Part shown: positions 1 to 8,653 of the stretch, piece after piece
Layout of the letters: the number at the start of each line of letters is the position of its first letter
How positions within the stretch are numbered: the stretch's first letter is position 1
The notes under the pieces: model-generated
Database searches by the model: none
Told to the model about the DNA's origin: nothing
What the model saw: only the letters and a program-made list of their open reading frames with translations
Made by a program: the position numbers and the translations under genes
NCBI GenBank assembly: GCA_013285465.1
Contig: CP053449.1
Span: 805,540 to 869,539 of the forward strand
DNA length: 64,000 nt
Direction of reading: 5' to 3'
From: Pseudomonadota bacterium
GTDB lineage: Bacteria > Pseudomonadota > Alphaproteobacteria > Micavibrionales > CSBR16-224

Positions 1-2
1 TT

Positions 3-245
3 ACCGCACCGCAATTTCTGGATCATTTCGGCCTGACAGGGCTGGATGAATTGCCGGGGCTGGAGGAAATGAAGGAAGCCGGATTGCTCGACAGCCGCGC
101 GGCGATTGATACGCTGGGGCAATCGGACATGTTCCAGGGCGCGGATGACGAGGCGGATATCAACCCCGATGAAGGGGAAGATATAGATATTGAACACGAG
201 GTCGATATTATCGAGCTTGATGCAACAGAAGAGGAGAAAGTCTAA
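3..245 (+). CDS. scpB: ScpB C-terminus (partial, cut by window edge)
   Basis: The frame is open from the window edge to a TAA at 243-245, so only the last 80 residues are visible. They include FGLTGLDELPGL and KEAGLLD, which match the second winged-helix domain of segregation and condensation protein B, followed by a strongly acidic tail (Asp/Glu-rich, about 35 residues). ScpB works with ScpA and SMC in chromosome condensation and partition in the cytoplasm. The stop overlaps the tatA start by one base, and scpB directly before tatABC is a common alphaproteobacterial order, which supports the call. The N-terminal half lies outside the window. Confidence 0.8.
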   Translation, partial: TAPQFLDHFGLTGLDELPGLEEMKEAGLLDSRAAIDTLGQSDMFQGADDEADINPDEGEDIDIEHEVDIIELDATEEEKV

Positions 246-472
246 TGAGTATCGGAATTTGGCAGATTATACTAGTCTTGGTGCTGGTGCTGGTCTTGTT
301 CGGTGCGGGGAAACTTCCGCGCGTGATGGGCGATCTCGGCAAAGGCATGCATAATTTTAAAGACGGGTTAAAAGGCGGCGAAGACGATAAAGACAAAGAA
401 AATAAAGATGCCGATATTGCAGAAGCCGCAGGCGAAGACGGCGATAAAAAAGACGATAAAGATAAGGCGTAA
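245..472 (+). CDS. tatA: Twin-arginine translocase subunit TatA
   Basis: This 75-residue protein begins with one hydrophobic segment (about residues 5-20, rich in Leu/Val), then the FGAGKLP hinge, an amphipathic helix (VMGDLGKGMHNFKDGLKGG), and a soluble Asp/Lys-rich tail. That is the full TatA architecture. TatA oligomers form the conducting part of the Tat system, which exports folded proteins across the inner membrane. The start overlaps the scpB stop by one base, giving translational coupling, and tatB follows after 9 bases. Confidence 0.95.
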   Translation: MSIGIWQIILVLVLVLVLFGAGKLPRVMGDLGKGMHNFKDGLKGGEDDKDKENKDADIAEAAGEDGDKKDDKDKA

Positions 473-481
473 ATATATCCC

Positions 482-886
482 ATGTTCGGTATCGGGGCAG
501 TCGAATTTTTGCTGATTGCGGTTGTGGCCTTGCTGGTAATCGGGCCGCAGCAGATGCCGCGTGCGCTGTATCTGCTGGGGCGCGGCTTGGGGAAACTGCG
601 CCGCTTCAGTAACGACATTCAGACGGGGCTGGATAAATTCACGGAAGAAGCGGCGCTGGAAGATATCGCGCGTGAGGCCAATCAGGCGGGTGACGCCTTG
701 ACGGAATTCCGTATCGAACAGCAAAAGGCGCTGGAAATACGCGATGCGCCGCAAAAGAAAAAAGCGCCCGCAAAGAAATCACAGGCAAAGAAAGCATCGG
801 CAAAAAAGAAAGCGGTAAAAAAAACCGCTGCAAAGAAATCTTCCGCGAAAAAAACGTCACCTAAAAAGAAAAAGGCGGCGACATGA
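482..886 (+). CDS. tatB: Twin-arginine translocase subunit TatB with Lys/Ala-rich tail
   Basis: TatB forms the twin-arginine signal-peptide receptor with TatC. The N-terminus has MFGIG then a single hydrophobic helix (about 8-20), the IGPQQMPRALYLLGRGLGKL hinge and amphipathic helix typical of TatB, and an acidic helix to about residue 85. The last 40 residues are an almost pure Lys/Ala/Ser tail with repeated AKKS, AKKA and VKKT units, resembling histone H1 tails; this is odd for a Tat subunit and its role is unknown. The stop overlaps the tatC start by 4 bases. Length (134) is normal for the family. Confidence 0.93.
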   Translation: MFGIGAVEFLLIAVVALLVIGPQQMPRALYLLGRGLGKLRRFSNDIQTGLDKFTEEAALEDIAREANQAGDALTEFRIEQQKALEIRDAPQKKKAPAKKSQAKKASAKKKAVKKTAAKKSSAKKTSPKKKKAAT

Positions 887-1638
887 GCAGCAGCGGCGCA
901 GAGATGAATCTGGTCGACCATCTGACCGAACTGCGGCGGCGGCTGCTCTGGTGTACGGCTGCCGTCTTGATTGCGGCGGGGTTTTGTTACGCCGTGGCGG
1001 ATGATCTTTACGCATTTCTGGTACGACCGTTGGCTGAAACGCTGGATGGCGAGGGACGACGGCTGATTTATACGGGGCTGGCCGAGGCTTTTATTACCTA
1101 TCTGAAACTCTCGCTGTTTGCGGGGCTGTTTGTGTCTTTTCCGGTCATTGCCGTACAGCTCTGGAAATTCGTTGCGCCGGGATTATACCGCGAAGAGAAA
1201 AAAGCCTTTTTGCCCTTTATTGTGGCAACGCCTGTACTGTTCCTGATGGGCGCGGCATTTGCCTATTATGTGGTTTTTCCGCTGGCATGGGCGTTTTTCA
1301 CAGGGTTTGAACAACCGGGCGGCGGCGATGGCCTTGCCATTGTGCTGGAAGCGCGGGTCAGCGAATATCTGTCGCTGGTGATGAAGATGGTTTTCGCCTT
1401 CGGACTGTGTTTCCAACTGCCTGTTCTGCTGACATTAATGGGGCGCGCAGGCATGGTCACGGCGGAAGGGCTGAAACAGAAACGGCGTTACGCGGTTGTG
1501 CTGACTTTTGTCGTCGCGGCGGTTTTGACGCCGCCGGATGTCATCAGTCAGGTGGCACTGGCCTTCCCGGTATTGCTGCTGTATGAATTGTCGATTTATC
1601 TGGTCGGTTTCTACAACCGCAAAAAATCAATCATGTAA
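883..1638 (+). CDS. tatC: Twin-arginine translocase subunit TatC
   Basis: TatC is the polytopic receptor that binds twin-arginine signal peptides. This 251-residue protein has the family's N-terminal MNLVDHLTELRRRLL motif, the FKLS-like first loop (YLKLSLFAGLFVSFPV), WKFVAPGLYREEKK, and the C-terminal LTPPDVISQ motif, with six predicted membrane segments. The first few residues (MSSSGAE) precede an alternative ATG at 904, but the ATGA overlap with tatB favours 883. The C-terminal coding end overlaps the convergent thpR gene by 12 bases. Confidence 0.96.
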   Translation: MSSSGAEMNLVDHLTELRRRLLWCTAAVLIAAGFCYAVADDLYAFLVRPLAETLDGEGRRLIYTGLAEAFITYLKLSLFAGLFVSFPVIAVQLWKFVAPGLYREEKKAFLPFIVATPVLFLMGAAFAYYVVFPLAWAFFTGFEQPGGGDGLAIVLEARVSEYLSLVMKMVFAFGLCFQLPVLLTLMGRAGMVTAEGLKQKRRYAVVLTFVVAAVLTPPDVISQVALAFPVLLLYELSIYLVGFYNRKKSIM

Positions 1639-2187
1639 TCCGGCATCCTGTGCCTGATATGTGCCGATAATCTGATATTCCGGTCCGTCTTCGTGCAGAA
1701 AACTTTCATAGACATGGAATTCCGTCAGCGGAATATCGCGGATTTTGAACAGCGCATTATGTTCCAGAAAGGATGTCACATCCTTCATCTCCCGTTTTTT
1801 CGGGCGCGCCAGCGTAATATGCGGCTTGTAATTGCGGGCGAATTTTTGGGCCGTAATACCGGGTTCAAAATAGGCGTTGACGCTGCGGGCAAATTCCATG
1901 AAATCTTCATCCGGCGCAATCCCGGCCCAAAGATGGGTGCAGTATTTTCCTTTTTTGAAATAGCCGATACCGTTGATGCTGTAATGCATCGCGGCAAAGC
2001 TGATACTGCCAAGATGGTAATCCAGCTCGGGCAGCGAAGCTTCATCGACATTGCCCAGAAAACGCAACGTGATGTGAAAGCTTTCCGGCGGTACCCAGCG
2101 GATATCGGGTAAGCCGTATTCCAGACGCAGCAGGGCGCTTTTGATATCTTCGGGCGGCTCTACGCCGATAAAAAGCCTGCGGGACAT
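1627..2187 (-). CDS. thpR: RNA 2',3'-cyclic phosphodiesterase (ThpR/LigT family)
   Basis: The protein is 186 residues, the usual length for 2H-phosphoesterases of the ThpR/LigT type. Both catalytic HxT motifs are present: HITLRFLG (His38) and HITLARPKK (His123). The N-terminal RLFIGVEPP is also characteristic. The family opens 2',3'-cyclic phosphates on RNA ends; the physiological substrate here cannot be read from sequence. The gene follows the aldo/keto reductase on the minus strand with a 15-base gap, so the two are probably co-transcribed. Confidence 0.88.
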   Translation of the reverse strand: MSRRLFIGVEPPEDIKSALLRLEYGLPDIRWVPPESFHITLRFLGNVDEASLPELDYHLGSISFAAMHYSINGIGYFKKGKYCTHLWAGIAPDEDFMEFARSVNAYFEPGITAQKFARNYKPHITLARPKKREMKDVTSFLEHNALFKIRDIPLTEFHVYESFLHEDGPEYQIIGTYQAQDAGLHD

Positions 2188-2202
2188 GGGCTGTGTTTCC
2201 TT

Positions 2203-3252
2203 CTACGGGCAGGGGTTGGGAACATCACTGTGAACGGCCTCGATTGCCGCAATCACATCATCCGTCAGCGTCAAATCTGCGGAGGCGATATTCGTCTTCA
2301 GCTGTTCCATCGTGGTGGCACCGATAATATTCGCTGTCAGGAAACGGCGGCTGTTTACAAAGGCCAGCGCCATCTGTGCGGGATCAAGTCCGGCCTCTTT
2401 GGCAATCTCGACATAGCGGGCGATGGTGCTTTCGGCATGCGGTTTCTGATAGCGCGATCCGCGCGGGTCAATATCGCGGCGCGAACCTTTCGGCACCTGT
2501 CCGTTCAGATATTTTCCGGTCAGTGCGCCGCCTGCCAGCGGTGAATAGGCCAAAAGCCCGCATTTTTCCTGTAAGGCAATCTCCGACAGCCCGACTTCAA
2601 AACTGCGGTTCAAAAGATTATAGGGGTTCTGTACGGAAACGACACGGCTTAAACTGTGTTTTTCCGCAAGCTGCAGAAAGCCCATGACACCCCAGGGCGT
2701 TTCATTGGAAAGGCCGATATGGCGAATAACGCCTTTATCAATATATTCCTCCAGAATCTGCAGCGTGCCCAGCATGCGGTATTCTTCATCTTCACGGATT
2801 TCCGCAGCGTCGGGAAAGTCCAGCTTGCCGAAACTATTGACCTCGCGTTCGGGCCAGTGCAGTTGGTACAGGTCAATATAATCGGTTTGCAGACGTTTCA
2901 GGCTGCCTTCGATTGCGGCGGTAATATGCTCGCGGTTGTAGCGGCGCTCACCGTTTCTGATCCATGAAAGATGCGCACCCGGACCGGCGATTTTAGTCGC
3001 CAGAATAATTTTGTCGCGGCATTTGCGGCTGGCAAACCAGTTGCCGATCACCTCTTCGGTTTTGCCGCAGGTTTCAGCCGTGGGCGGAATGGCATACAGC
3101 TCTGCCGTGTCGAAAAAATTGACGCCGTTTTCGACGGCGTAATCCATCTGCTCAAAGCCTTCATCCTGCGTGTTTTGTTGTCCCCAGGTCATTGTCCCCA
3201 GACAGATCAGGCTGACCTCAAGGCCGGTTTTTCCAAGTTGTCTTTTTTCCAT
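2203..3252 (-). CDS. tas: Tas-like NADP(H)-dependent aldo/keto reductase
   Basis: This is a cytoplasmic TIM-barrel aldo/keto reductase of 349 residues, closely resembling E. coli Tas. Visible family blocks are LGTMTWGQQNT, the catalytic Asp/Tyr segment FFDTAELY, the Tas-type insert IPPTAETCGKTEEVIGNW, LYQLHWPER, GLSNETPWG, QNPYNLLNRSFE, and IGATTMEQLKTNI near the C-terminus. The start at 3252 is chosen over the longer frame because GGAGGG lies just upstream of this ATG and the family homology begins with MEKRQLGKTG. The natural substrate is unknown. It is divergent from the HAD phosphatase gene and probably heads an operon with thpR. Confidence 0.88.
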   Translation of the reverse strand: MEKRQLGKTGLEVSLICLGTMTWGQQNTQDEGFEQMDYAVENGVNFFDTAELYAIPPTAETCGKTEEVIGNWFASRKCRDKIILATKIAGPGAHLSWIRNGERRYNREHITAAIEGSLKRLQTDYIDLYQLHWPEREVNSFGKLDFPDAAEIREDEEYRMLGTLQILEEYIDKGVIRHIGLSNETPWGVMGFLQLAEKHSLSRVVSVQNPYNLLNRSFEVGLSEIALQEKCGLLAYSPLAGGALTGKYLNGQVPKGSRRDIDPRGSRYQKPHAESTIARYVEIAKEAGLDPAQMALAFVNSRRFLTANIIGATTMEQLKTNIASADLTLTDDVIAAIEAVHSDVPNPCP

Positions 3253-3344
3253 CACGCCCTCCGTGTATCCTTGTTTTGCGGCATAGAAAGTGCCAATATG
3301 TTTTTGCGTGTCTAGCATAAACGACAAAACAAGGGTGTGACAAT

Positions 3345-4010
3345 ATGGTAGAAATGGTTATTTTCGACTGCGACGGTGTGATCGTTGACAGTGAAATCGT
3401 CGTGAACCGCAGCAATGCGGCGGTGAAAACGGAACTCGGCTATCCGATCACGATGGAGGAACATATCCGCGTCTTTTGCGGACAGGGGCCGGACAGTCCC
3501 GTCACGAAAGAGGCATGGGCAAAACTGCCGCCGGAATATCCGCAAATTTCCTATGAGCGCAGTCTGGTTTATCTGGAGCAGGAGCTTGAGGCCATCCGCA
3601 ATATCAAGCAGGTTCTGGAAGGTTTGGAGGTTCCGTTCTGTATGGCCTCCAACAGCGCGATGAAAAAAATCGACTTCATGCTGAATAAGACGGAGATCAT
3701 GCCGCTGTTTGAAGGACGCATTTTCAGCAGTGAAATGGTCGCACGCGGCAAGCCGGAGCCGGATGTTTATCTGCATGCCGCGGAAACGATGGGGGTTGAT
3801 CCCGCACGTTGCCTCGTGGTGGAAGACAGCATCCCCGGCGTGACGGCAGGGGTTGCGGCCGGAATGACTGTTTTGGGTTTTACCGGCGGCAGCCACCATG
3901 ACCATATGGATGTAAAAGATCTGCTGCTGGAGCTTGGCGCGCGCGAATTATTCGATGATATGACCAAACTGCCGCAGTTAATCGCGCATTACCGCCAGAA
4001 ACAGGCGTAA
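3345..4010 (+). CDS. HAD-superfamily phosphatase (beta-phosphoglucomutase/YieH-like)
   Basis: The 221-residue protein carries all four HAD motifs: FDCDGVIVDSE with nucleophile and acid Asp residues near positions 8 and 10, the motif II serine in MASNS, Lys in GKPEPDVY, and the acidic pair in VVEDSIPGV. The cap helical insertion after motif I places it with the subfamily I phosphatases such as YieH and beta-phosphoglucomutases, acting on small sugar phosphates in the cytoplasm. Exact substrate cannot be assigned. It stands alone between the divergent reductase and dnaN. Confidence 0.87.
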   Translation: MVEMVIFDCDGVIVDSEIVVNRSNAAVKTELGYPITMEEHIRVFCGQGPDSPVTKEAWAKLPPEYPQISYERSLVYLEQELEAIRNIKQVLEGLEVPFCMASNSAMKKIDFMLNKTEIMPLFEGRIFSSEMVARGKPEPDVYLHAAETMGVDPARCLVVEDSIPGVTAGVAAGMTVLGFTGGSHHDHMDVKDLLLELGARELFDDMTKLPQLIAHYRQKQA

Positions 4011-4106
4011 TCTGGCCTAAAATGGCTTTTCTTTTCGGGCTGAAGTGCTAGAATACCGCATTACATTTTCAGGACAGGATTCATTTGCAAGGAGAGACCA
4101 AAAGCC

Positions 4107-5231
4107 ATGAAGTTTTCTATTGACCGTTCCGACCTGCTGCGCGCTTTGAGCCATGTTCACACCATTGTTGAACGCCGGAATACCATTCCCATTCTGGCGA
4201 ATGTGCTGCTCCGCGCCGAAGACGGTATTCTGTTTCTGAACACCACCGATATGGATCTGGAAATTGCCGAAAGCGTTCCCGCAAGCGTGGAACGCGCGGG
4301 CGCAACGACGGTTCCGGCCAATACGCTCTATGATATCGTGCGCAAACTGCCCGATGGCAGCAGCGTCAGCATGGATATCCCCGAAGGCGATAACAAAATG
4401 CTGGTCAAGGCCGGACGTTCCGACTTCCGCCTTGGTTGTCTGCCGGTTGATGATTTCCCGCAAATGTCCCGCGATGGCGATTTGCCGCATCAGTTTGAAA
4501 TTCCGGCCTCGCAGCTGCGGACATTGATTGATCGCACACGCTTTGCGATTTCAACGGAAGAAACGCGTTATTACCTGAACGGTATTTTCATGCATGCAAC
4601 GGAAAGCAAAGGCCAAAAGGTTCTGCGCGCTGTTGCGACCGATGCGCACCGTCTGGCACGTTTTGAAATTCCGCTGCCCGATGGCGCGGAAAACATGACA
4701 TCCGGCGTAATTATTCCGCGCAAAGCCGTCGGTGAAATCCGCAAATTGATCGAGGAAGCGGGCGACACCATCAAAATCAGCCTGTCGGATACGAAAATGC
4801 AATGCAGCTTCGACCATATCACGCTGACGACGAAGCTGATCGACGGCACGTTCCCCGATTACGAACGCGTCATTCCGAAAAACAATGACAAGGTGCTGGA
4901 AATCAATCCGGCGATTTTCGCAGGTGCGGTTGACCGTGTGTCAACGATCGCGACGGAAAAATCCCGCGCTGTGAAAATGGCGCTGAACGGCAAAATGATG
5001 ACCTTGTCGGCAACCAGCCCCGAAAGCGGTAGCGCAACCGAGGAACTGGAAATCGTCTTTGACGCAGACCCCGTTGAAATCGGCTTTAACGCTGCCTATC
5101 TGATGGATGTTGCCAAACAGATCGAAGGTGACGGCTGCCGTATGACGCTGGCCGATTCCGCATCCCCGACCATCATTCAGGATGTCGGCGATGATAATGC
5201 GCTTTACGTGCTGATGCCGATGCGCGTCTGA
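4107..5231 (+). CDS. dnaN: DNA polymerase III beta subunit (sliding clamp)
   Basis: DnaN forms the dimeric ring that tethers polymerase III to DNA and is a hub for repair enzymes. At 374 residues the protein has normal length and shows the three-domain clamp signatures: MKFSIDRSDLLRAL at the N-terminus, RNTIPILANVLL, FRLGCLPVDDFPQM, YYLNGIFMH, ATDAHRLAR, and the C-terminal LMPMRV ending that contributes to the peptide-binding pocket. A good ribosome-binding site (AAGGAGAG) lies about 10 bases before the ATG. dnaA and recF are not beside it, as in many alphaproteobacteria. It ends just before a strong terminator. Confidence 0.98.
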   Translation: MKFSIDRSDLLRALSHVHTIVERRNTIPILANVLLRAEDGILFLNTTDMDLEIAESVPASVERAGATTVPANTLYDIVRKLPDGSSVSMDIPEGDNKMLVKAGRSDFRLGCLPVDDFPQMSRDGDLPHQFEIPASQLRTLIDRTRFAISTEETRYYLNGIFMHATESKGQKVLRAVATDAHRLARFEIPLPDGAENMTSGVIIPRKAVGEIRKLIEEAGDTIKISLSDTKMQCSFDHITLTTKLIDGTFPDYERVIPKNNDKVLEINPAIFAGAVDRVSTIATEKSRAVKMALNGKMMTLSATSPESGSATEELEIVFDADPVEIGFNAAYLMDVAKQIEGDGCRMTLADSASPTIIQDVGDDNALYVLMPMRV

Positions 5232-5251
5232 TGGCGGACAAGATAAAGTAC

Positions 5252-5283
5252 AAAAAGCCGGATCAAATGATCCGGTTTTTTTG
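5252..5283 (+). terminator. Bidirectional rho-independent terminator between dnaN and ppsR
   Basis: A near-perfect inverted repeat GCCGGATCA / TGATCCGGT closes on a short AA loop, with a run of A before it and seven T after it. Because both sides carry the A/T tract it can end the plus-strand dnaN transcript and the minus-strand ppsR transcript, which converge here. Confidence 0.9.
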
Positions 5284-5296
5284 TGGGCGCAATATT

Positions 5297-6181
5297 TCAG
5301 GATTGGCTTTTCTGTTCCTGCGGGGCGGCATGTTGCGCTGCTTTTTTTGCGCGGGCTTCTTCTTCCAGTTCGCGTTTGCGGCTCAGCAATGTCAGAATTT
5401 CCGCCGCGGTTTCCTCGACGCTGCGGCGGGTGACATCAATCACGGGCCAGCCCATACGGGTGTAAAGCTGCCGCGCCTGTGCGACTTCCTCTTTCACTTT
5501 TTCCAGTTCCAGATAATCGGTGCGGTTGTTCTCGCCCATATGCTGCAAACGGTTGCTGCGGAGCTCGACCAGCCGCGCGGGGCTTTCGGTCAGTCCGACG
5601 AAAAGCGGTTTTTTTAATTCAAAGACTTCCTGCGGCGGCGTGATGCCGGGAACCAGCGGTATATTTGCCGTTTTTATCCCGCGATTGGCCAGATAAAGGC
5701 TGGTCGGTGTTTTCGAGGTGCGCGAGACACCCAGCAAGACGACATCCGCCTCGGCAAGGCTGCGCCCGGTGCGCTGGCCGTCATCATGATGCAGGGCGTA
5801 ATCCATCGCATCAATACGGCTGAAATAATCTTCATTTAAGATATGCTGCAAACCGGGCATGGAACGGCTTTTCAGGCCAAGATATTCGCTCAGGCTGTTC
5901 ATAATCGGTTGTAAGACAGGGATGGCGGGAATGCCTGCTTCACGGCATTTTTCCTGCAAATAATGCGCCAGCATATCATCGACCAGCGTGAACAGCACGG
6001 GGCCCGGCATTTCCGCAACGCTTTTCATCAGATTGTCGATCTGCCGTTTTTCGCGCACCAGATTCCACAAATGCTCGACAGGCAGGACTTCCGAAAATTG
6101 CGCAATACAGGCTTTAACCACGCCATGCAATGTGCCGCCCGTTGAATCGGAGACCAGATGAAGGTTTATTTCGCGTGCCAT
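5297..6181 (-). CDS. ppsR: PEP synthase / PPDK regulatory kinase-phosphotransferase (DUF299)
   Basis: Members of this family phosphorylate a threonine of phosphoenolpyruvate synthase or pyruvate phosphate dikinase using ADP, and remove the phosphate with Pi, switching gluconeogenic PEP synthesis off and on. The 294-residue protein has the N-terminal HLVSDSTGGT block, the P-loop GVSRTSKT (151-158), and the IPLVPG and GLTESP motifs of the family. Its C-terminal 25 residues are charged and variable. It lies 23 bases downstream of the CinA-domain gene in the same direction. Whether the target here is PpsA or PPDK is not decidable from this window. Confidence 0.92.
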   Translation of the reverse strand: MAREINLHLVSDSTGGTLHGVVKACIAQFSEVLPVEHLWNLVREKRQIDNLMKSVAEMPGPVLFTLVDDMLAHYLQEKCREAGIPAIPVLQPIMNSLSEYLGLKSRSMPGLQHILNEDYFSRIDAMDYALHHDDGQRTGRSLAEADVVLLGVSRTSKTPTSLYLANRGIKTANIPLVPGITPPQEVFELKKPLFVGLTESPARLVELRSNRLQHMGENNRTDYLELEKVKEEVAQARQLYTRMGWPVIDVTRRSVEETAAEILTLLSRKRELEEEARAKKAAQHAAPQEQKSQS

Positions 6182-6204
6182 AGCAGCCGTTTCTTTATTA
6201 TTGT

Positions 6205-6990
6205 TCAGCCCGTTTCGCGGTTTTTGGTTTCATTGCCGCGGATATTCACGGCGCTGGCCGTTCCGCCAAGCGCTTCGATGACGGCGATCACCTCATCGGT
6301 CGCATTGTCTAAAAGCGCTGCATCCGTTGCGCGCAGCACAAGGCTCAACCCCAATATGCCGCCGCGGTATTGCGGATAGCTGCCGATGGAGACATCGGGA
6401 TATTTATCCTGCAGGCTTCCGAGGTCTTTGGCAACCTGACTTTCGTAAAGGTCGCAGGTAATAGTATTGGACAGCATCGGGTCACCGCCGATCAGCCCGT
6501 CGATAAAGCCTTCCAGCATGCCCTGCATAATGCGCGGCACACCGGCCAGCACATAGACATTCTCCATTTTAAAACCGGGGGCACCGCTGACAGGATTATC
6601 GATCAATACCGCCCCTTCGGGGACGGCGGCCATTTTCAGCCTTGCATCATTCAGCTCACGCGTGCCGTAATAATCCTCCAGAATTTTGCGGGCATCCGGG
6701 TCTTCTTTCACAGGAACGGCAAAAGCCTGCGCAATGGCGGCGGCAGTGATGTCATCATGGGTCGGCCCGATGCCGCCTGTGGTAATCAGATAAGTGTAGT
6801 GGGAGCGGAGCGCATTCACGGCATTGATGATATCCGTATAATCATCCGGCACCACGCGCACCTCGCGCAGTTTGATGCCGTGTTCGGCAAGTTTTTCCGC
6901 AATCCAGGGCGTGTTCTGGTCAACCGTACGGCCGGACAGAATCTCGTCTCCGATAATCAGAATAGCGGCTGTGTAGGTCTCGGCGCTCAT
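6205..6990 (-). CDS. CinA-type molybdopterin-binding domain protein (MoCF domain only)
   Basis: The protein starts with AAILIIGDEILSGRTVDQN and has TTGGIGPTHDDITAAAIAQAF, the signature of the MoaB/MogA/CinA N-terminal domain, and then a shorter region ending near residue 261. The C-terminal nicotinamide-nucleotide amidase domain of full-length CinA (about 400 residues) is absent, so this is the short form, which is common in alphaproteobacteria and related to NMN/ADP-ribose pyrophosphatase domains. Function is therefore only assigned to family level. It precedes ppsR in an apparent two-gene operon and is divergent from map. Confidence 0.85.
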   Translation of the reverse strand: MSAETYTAAILIIGDEILSGRTVDQNTPWIAEKLAEHGIKLREVRVVPDDYTDIINAVNALRSHYTYLITTGGIGPTHDDITAAAIAQAFAVPVKEDPDARKILEDYYGTRELNDARLKMAAVPEGAVLIDNPVSGAPGFKMENVYVLAGVPRIMQGMLEGFIDGLIGGDPMLSNTITCDLYESQVAKDLGSLQDKYPDVSIGSYPQYRGGILGLSLVLRATDAALLDNATDEVIAVIEALGGTASAVNIRGNETKNRETG

Positions 6991-7077
6991 CTGCTCTTTA
7001 TTACGCTCCTGTTCTGTGGTATTTCCTAGTCTTTCAACAGACGATGATTATACTGGAAAAGATAACCCGAGTCCTTA

Positions 7078-7926
7078 ATGAAAGGCAAGCAGGCAATGAA
7101 CACGAAATCGGAATACAAAACAGTACATGATACGGAAGAAGGACAGATTTTGATCCATGATGCCGCAGCATTTGAAGGCATGCGCGTTGCGGGGCGTCTG
7201 GCGGCGGAAACACTGGATTACATCACCGATTTTGTAAAGCCCGGTGTTACGACGGAATATCTGGATGATCTGTGCCATAAATTCATTGAAGACCATGATG
7301 CGATTCCCGCGCCGCTGGGCTATAAAGGCTATCCCAAGGCGACCTGTATTTCGGTTAATCACGTTGTTTGTCACGGCATTCCCAGCGAAAAACCCATTCA
7401 AGAAGGCGATGTGCTGAATATTGATGTGACGGTGATTGTCGATGGCTGGCACGGCGATACCAGCCGCATGTATTACTGCGGCGAGAAAATTCCCGTCAAG
7501 GCGCAGCGTCTGGTCGAAACGACTTATGAGGCGATGATGCTGGGGATTGAGCAGGTCAAACCCGGTGCGACGCTGGGCGATGTGGCCGCCGCCATCCAGA
7601 AACATGCGGAAGGACGGCGTTTTTCGGTCGTGCGCGATTTCTGCGGCCACGGCATCGGACAAACTTTCCATATGCCGCCCTCCGTTCTGCATTACGGCAA
7701 GGCAGGTGAGGGGCTGGTACTGCAGCCGGGTATGTTCTTCACGATTGAGCCGATGATCAATACCGGCAAATATGATGTGAAAATTCTGGATGACGGCTGG
7801 ACGGCTGTAACACGTGACAAATCGCTGTCAGCGCAATTTGAACATTCTTTGGCGGTGACGGAAGACGGGTTTGAAATTTTCACCCTGTCGCCGAAGGGCT
7901 ATACTTTTCCGCCCTATACTTCCTGA
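7078..7926 (+). CDS. map: Type I methionine aminopeptidase
   Basis: This enzyme removes the initiator methionine from nascent proteins. The pita-bread fold metal ligands are visible in INHVVCHGIP, LNIDVTVIVDGWHGDTSR (two Asp), GHGIGQTFH (His), FTIEPM (Glu) and SAQFEHSLAV (Glu). Length with the first ATG is 282; an in-frame ATG at 7096 (MNTKSEYK) is preceded by AAAGGCAAG and may be the true start, as the first ATG lacks a clear ribosome-binding site. A TATACT hexamer at 7049-7054 is a possible -10 box. radC follows after 13 bases. Confidence 0.95.
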   Translation: MKGKQAMNTKSEYKTVHDTEEGQILIHDAAAFEGMRVAGRLAAETLDYITDFVKPGVTTEYLDDLCHKFIEDHDAIPAPLGYKGYPKATCISVNHVVCHGIPSEKPIQEGDVLNIDVTVIVDGWHGDTSRMYYCGEKIPVKAQRLVETTYEAMMLGIEQVKPGATLGDVAAAIQKHAEGRRFSVVRDFCGHGIGQTFHMPPSVLHYGKAGEGLVLQPGMFFTIEPMINTGKYDVKILDDGWTAVTRDKSLSAQFEHSLAVTEDGFEIFTLSPKGYTFPPYTS

Positions 7927-7939
7927 TCGGGCAACGGAC

Positions 7940-8653
7940 ATGACGCAGCAAAAGGCAAAAAAGACCGTTCTAAATCCGGACAAGCTGCCCCATGCAGGGC
8001 ATCGTGACAGGTTGCGTCAGCGTTTTCTGGAATCGGGCGGTGACGGTATGCCCGATTACGAAATTCTTGAATTACTGCTTTTTACCGCCATCCCGCGCCG
8101 CGATGTCAAACCGCTGGCGAAAAAACTGATCGATCATTTCGGCAGCTTTGCCGATGTGCTGGCGGCGGATCCGAAAAGCCTGGCGACCGTGACGGGGGTC
8201 AGTGAAAACACGGCGGCCTTTCTGAAAACCGTTTATGCGGCAGGCGGGCGTTTGCTGAAACAGAAAATTTCCGATGCGCCGGTTCTCAGCTCGTGGAAAG
8301 CCCTGCTGGATTACTGCATGGCGACGATGGCACATGAGAAAAAAGAACATTTCCGCGTCCTGTTTCTAAACCGCAAGAACCGCCTGATCCGCGATGAGGT
8401 GCAGCAGAGCGGAACGGTTGACCATACGCCGGTCTATCCGCGCGAGATTGTGAAGCGTGCGCTGGAGGTCGGTGCAACGGCTGTGATTTTAGTGCATAAC
8501 CACCCCAGCGGCGACCCGACGCCGAGTAATGCGGATATTGAAATGACGAAAGAAATCGTCCGTGCCGTGACACCGATTGATGTCATTGTGCATGACCATC
8601 TGATTATTTCCGCGACCGGTCATTACAGTTTTAAAGCGCATGGCCATTTGTGA
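7940..8653 (+). CDS. radC: RadC-family JAMM/MPN+ protein
   Basis: The protein has an N-terminal helix-hairpin-helix region (DYEILELLLFTAIPRRDVKPLAK, about residues 35-60, split here by family blocks) and a C-terminal JAMM metallo-domain with HNHPSGDPTPSNAD and the upstream Glu in the strand before it. RadC proteins were named for a DNA-repair phenotype that was later attributed elsewhere; their real role is not settled. The start at 7940 (MTQQKAKK) avoids a 56-base overlap with map, and homology begins after it. Its stop overlaps the next start (GTGA). Confidence 0.9.
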   Translation: MTQQKAKKTVLNPDKLPHAGHRDRLRQRFLESGGDGMPDYEILELLLFTAIPRRDVKPLAKKLIDHFGSFADVLAADPKSLATVTGVSENTAAFLKTVYAAGGRLLKQKISDAPVLSSWKALLDYCMATMAHEKKEHFRVLFLNRKNRLIRDEVQQSGTVDHTPVYPREIVKRALEVGATAVILVHNHPSGDPTPSNADIEMTKEIVRAVTPIDVIVHDHLIISATGHYSFKAHGHL

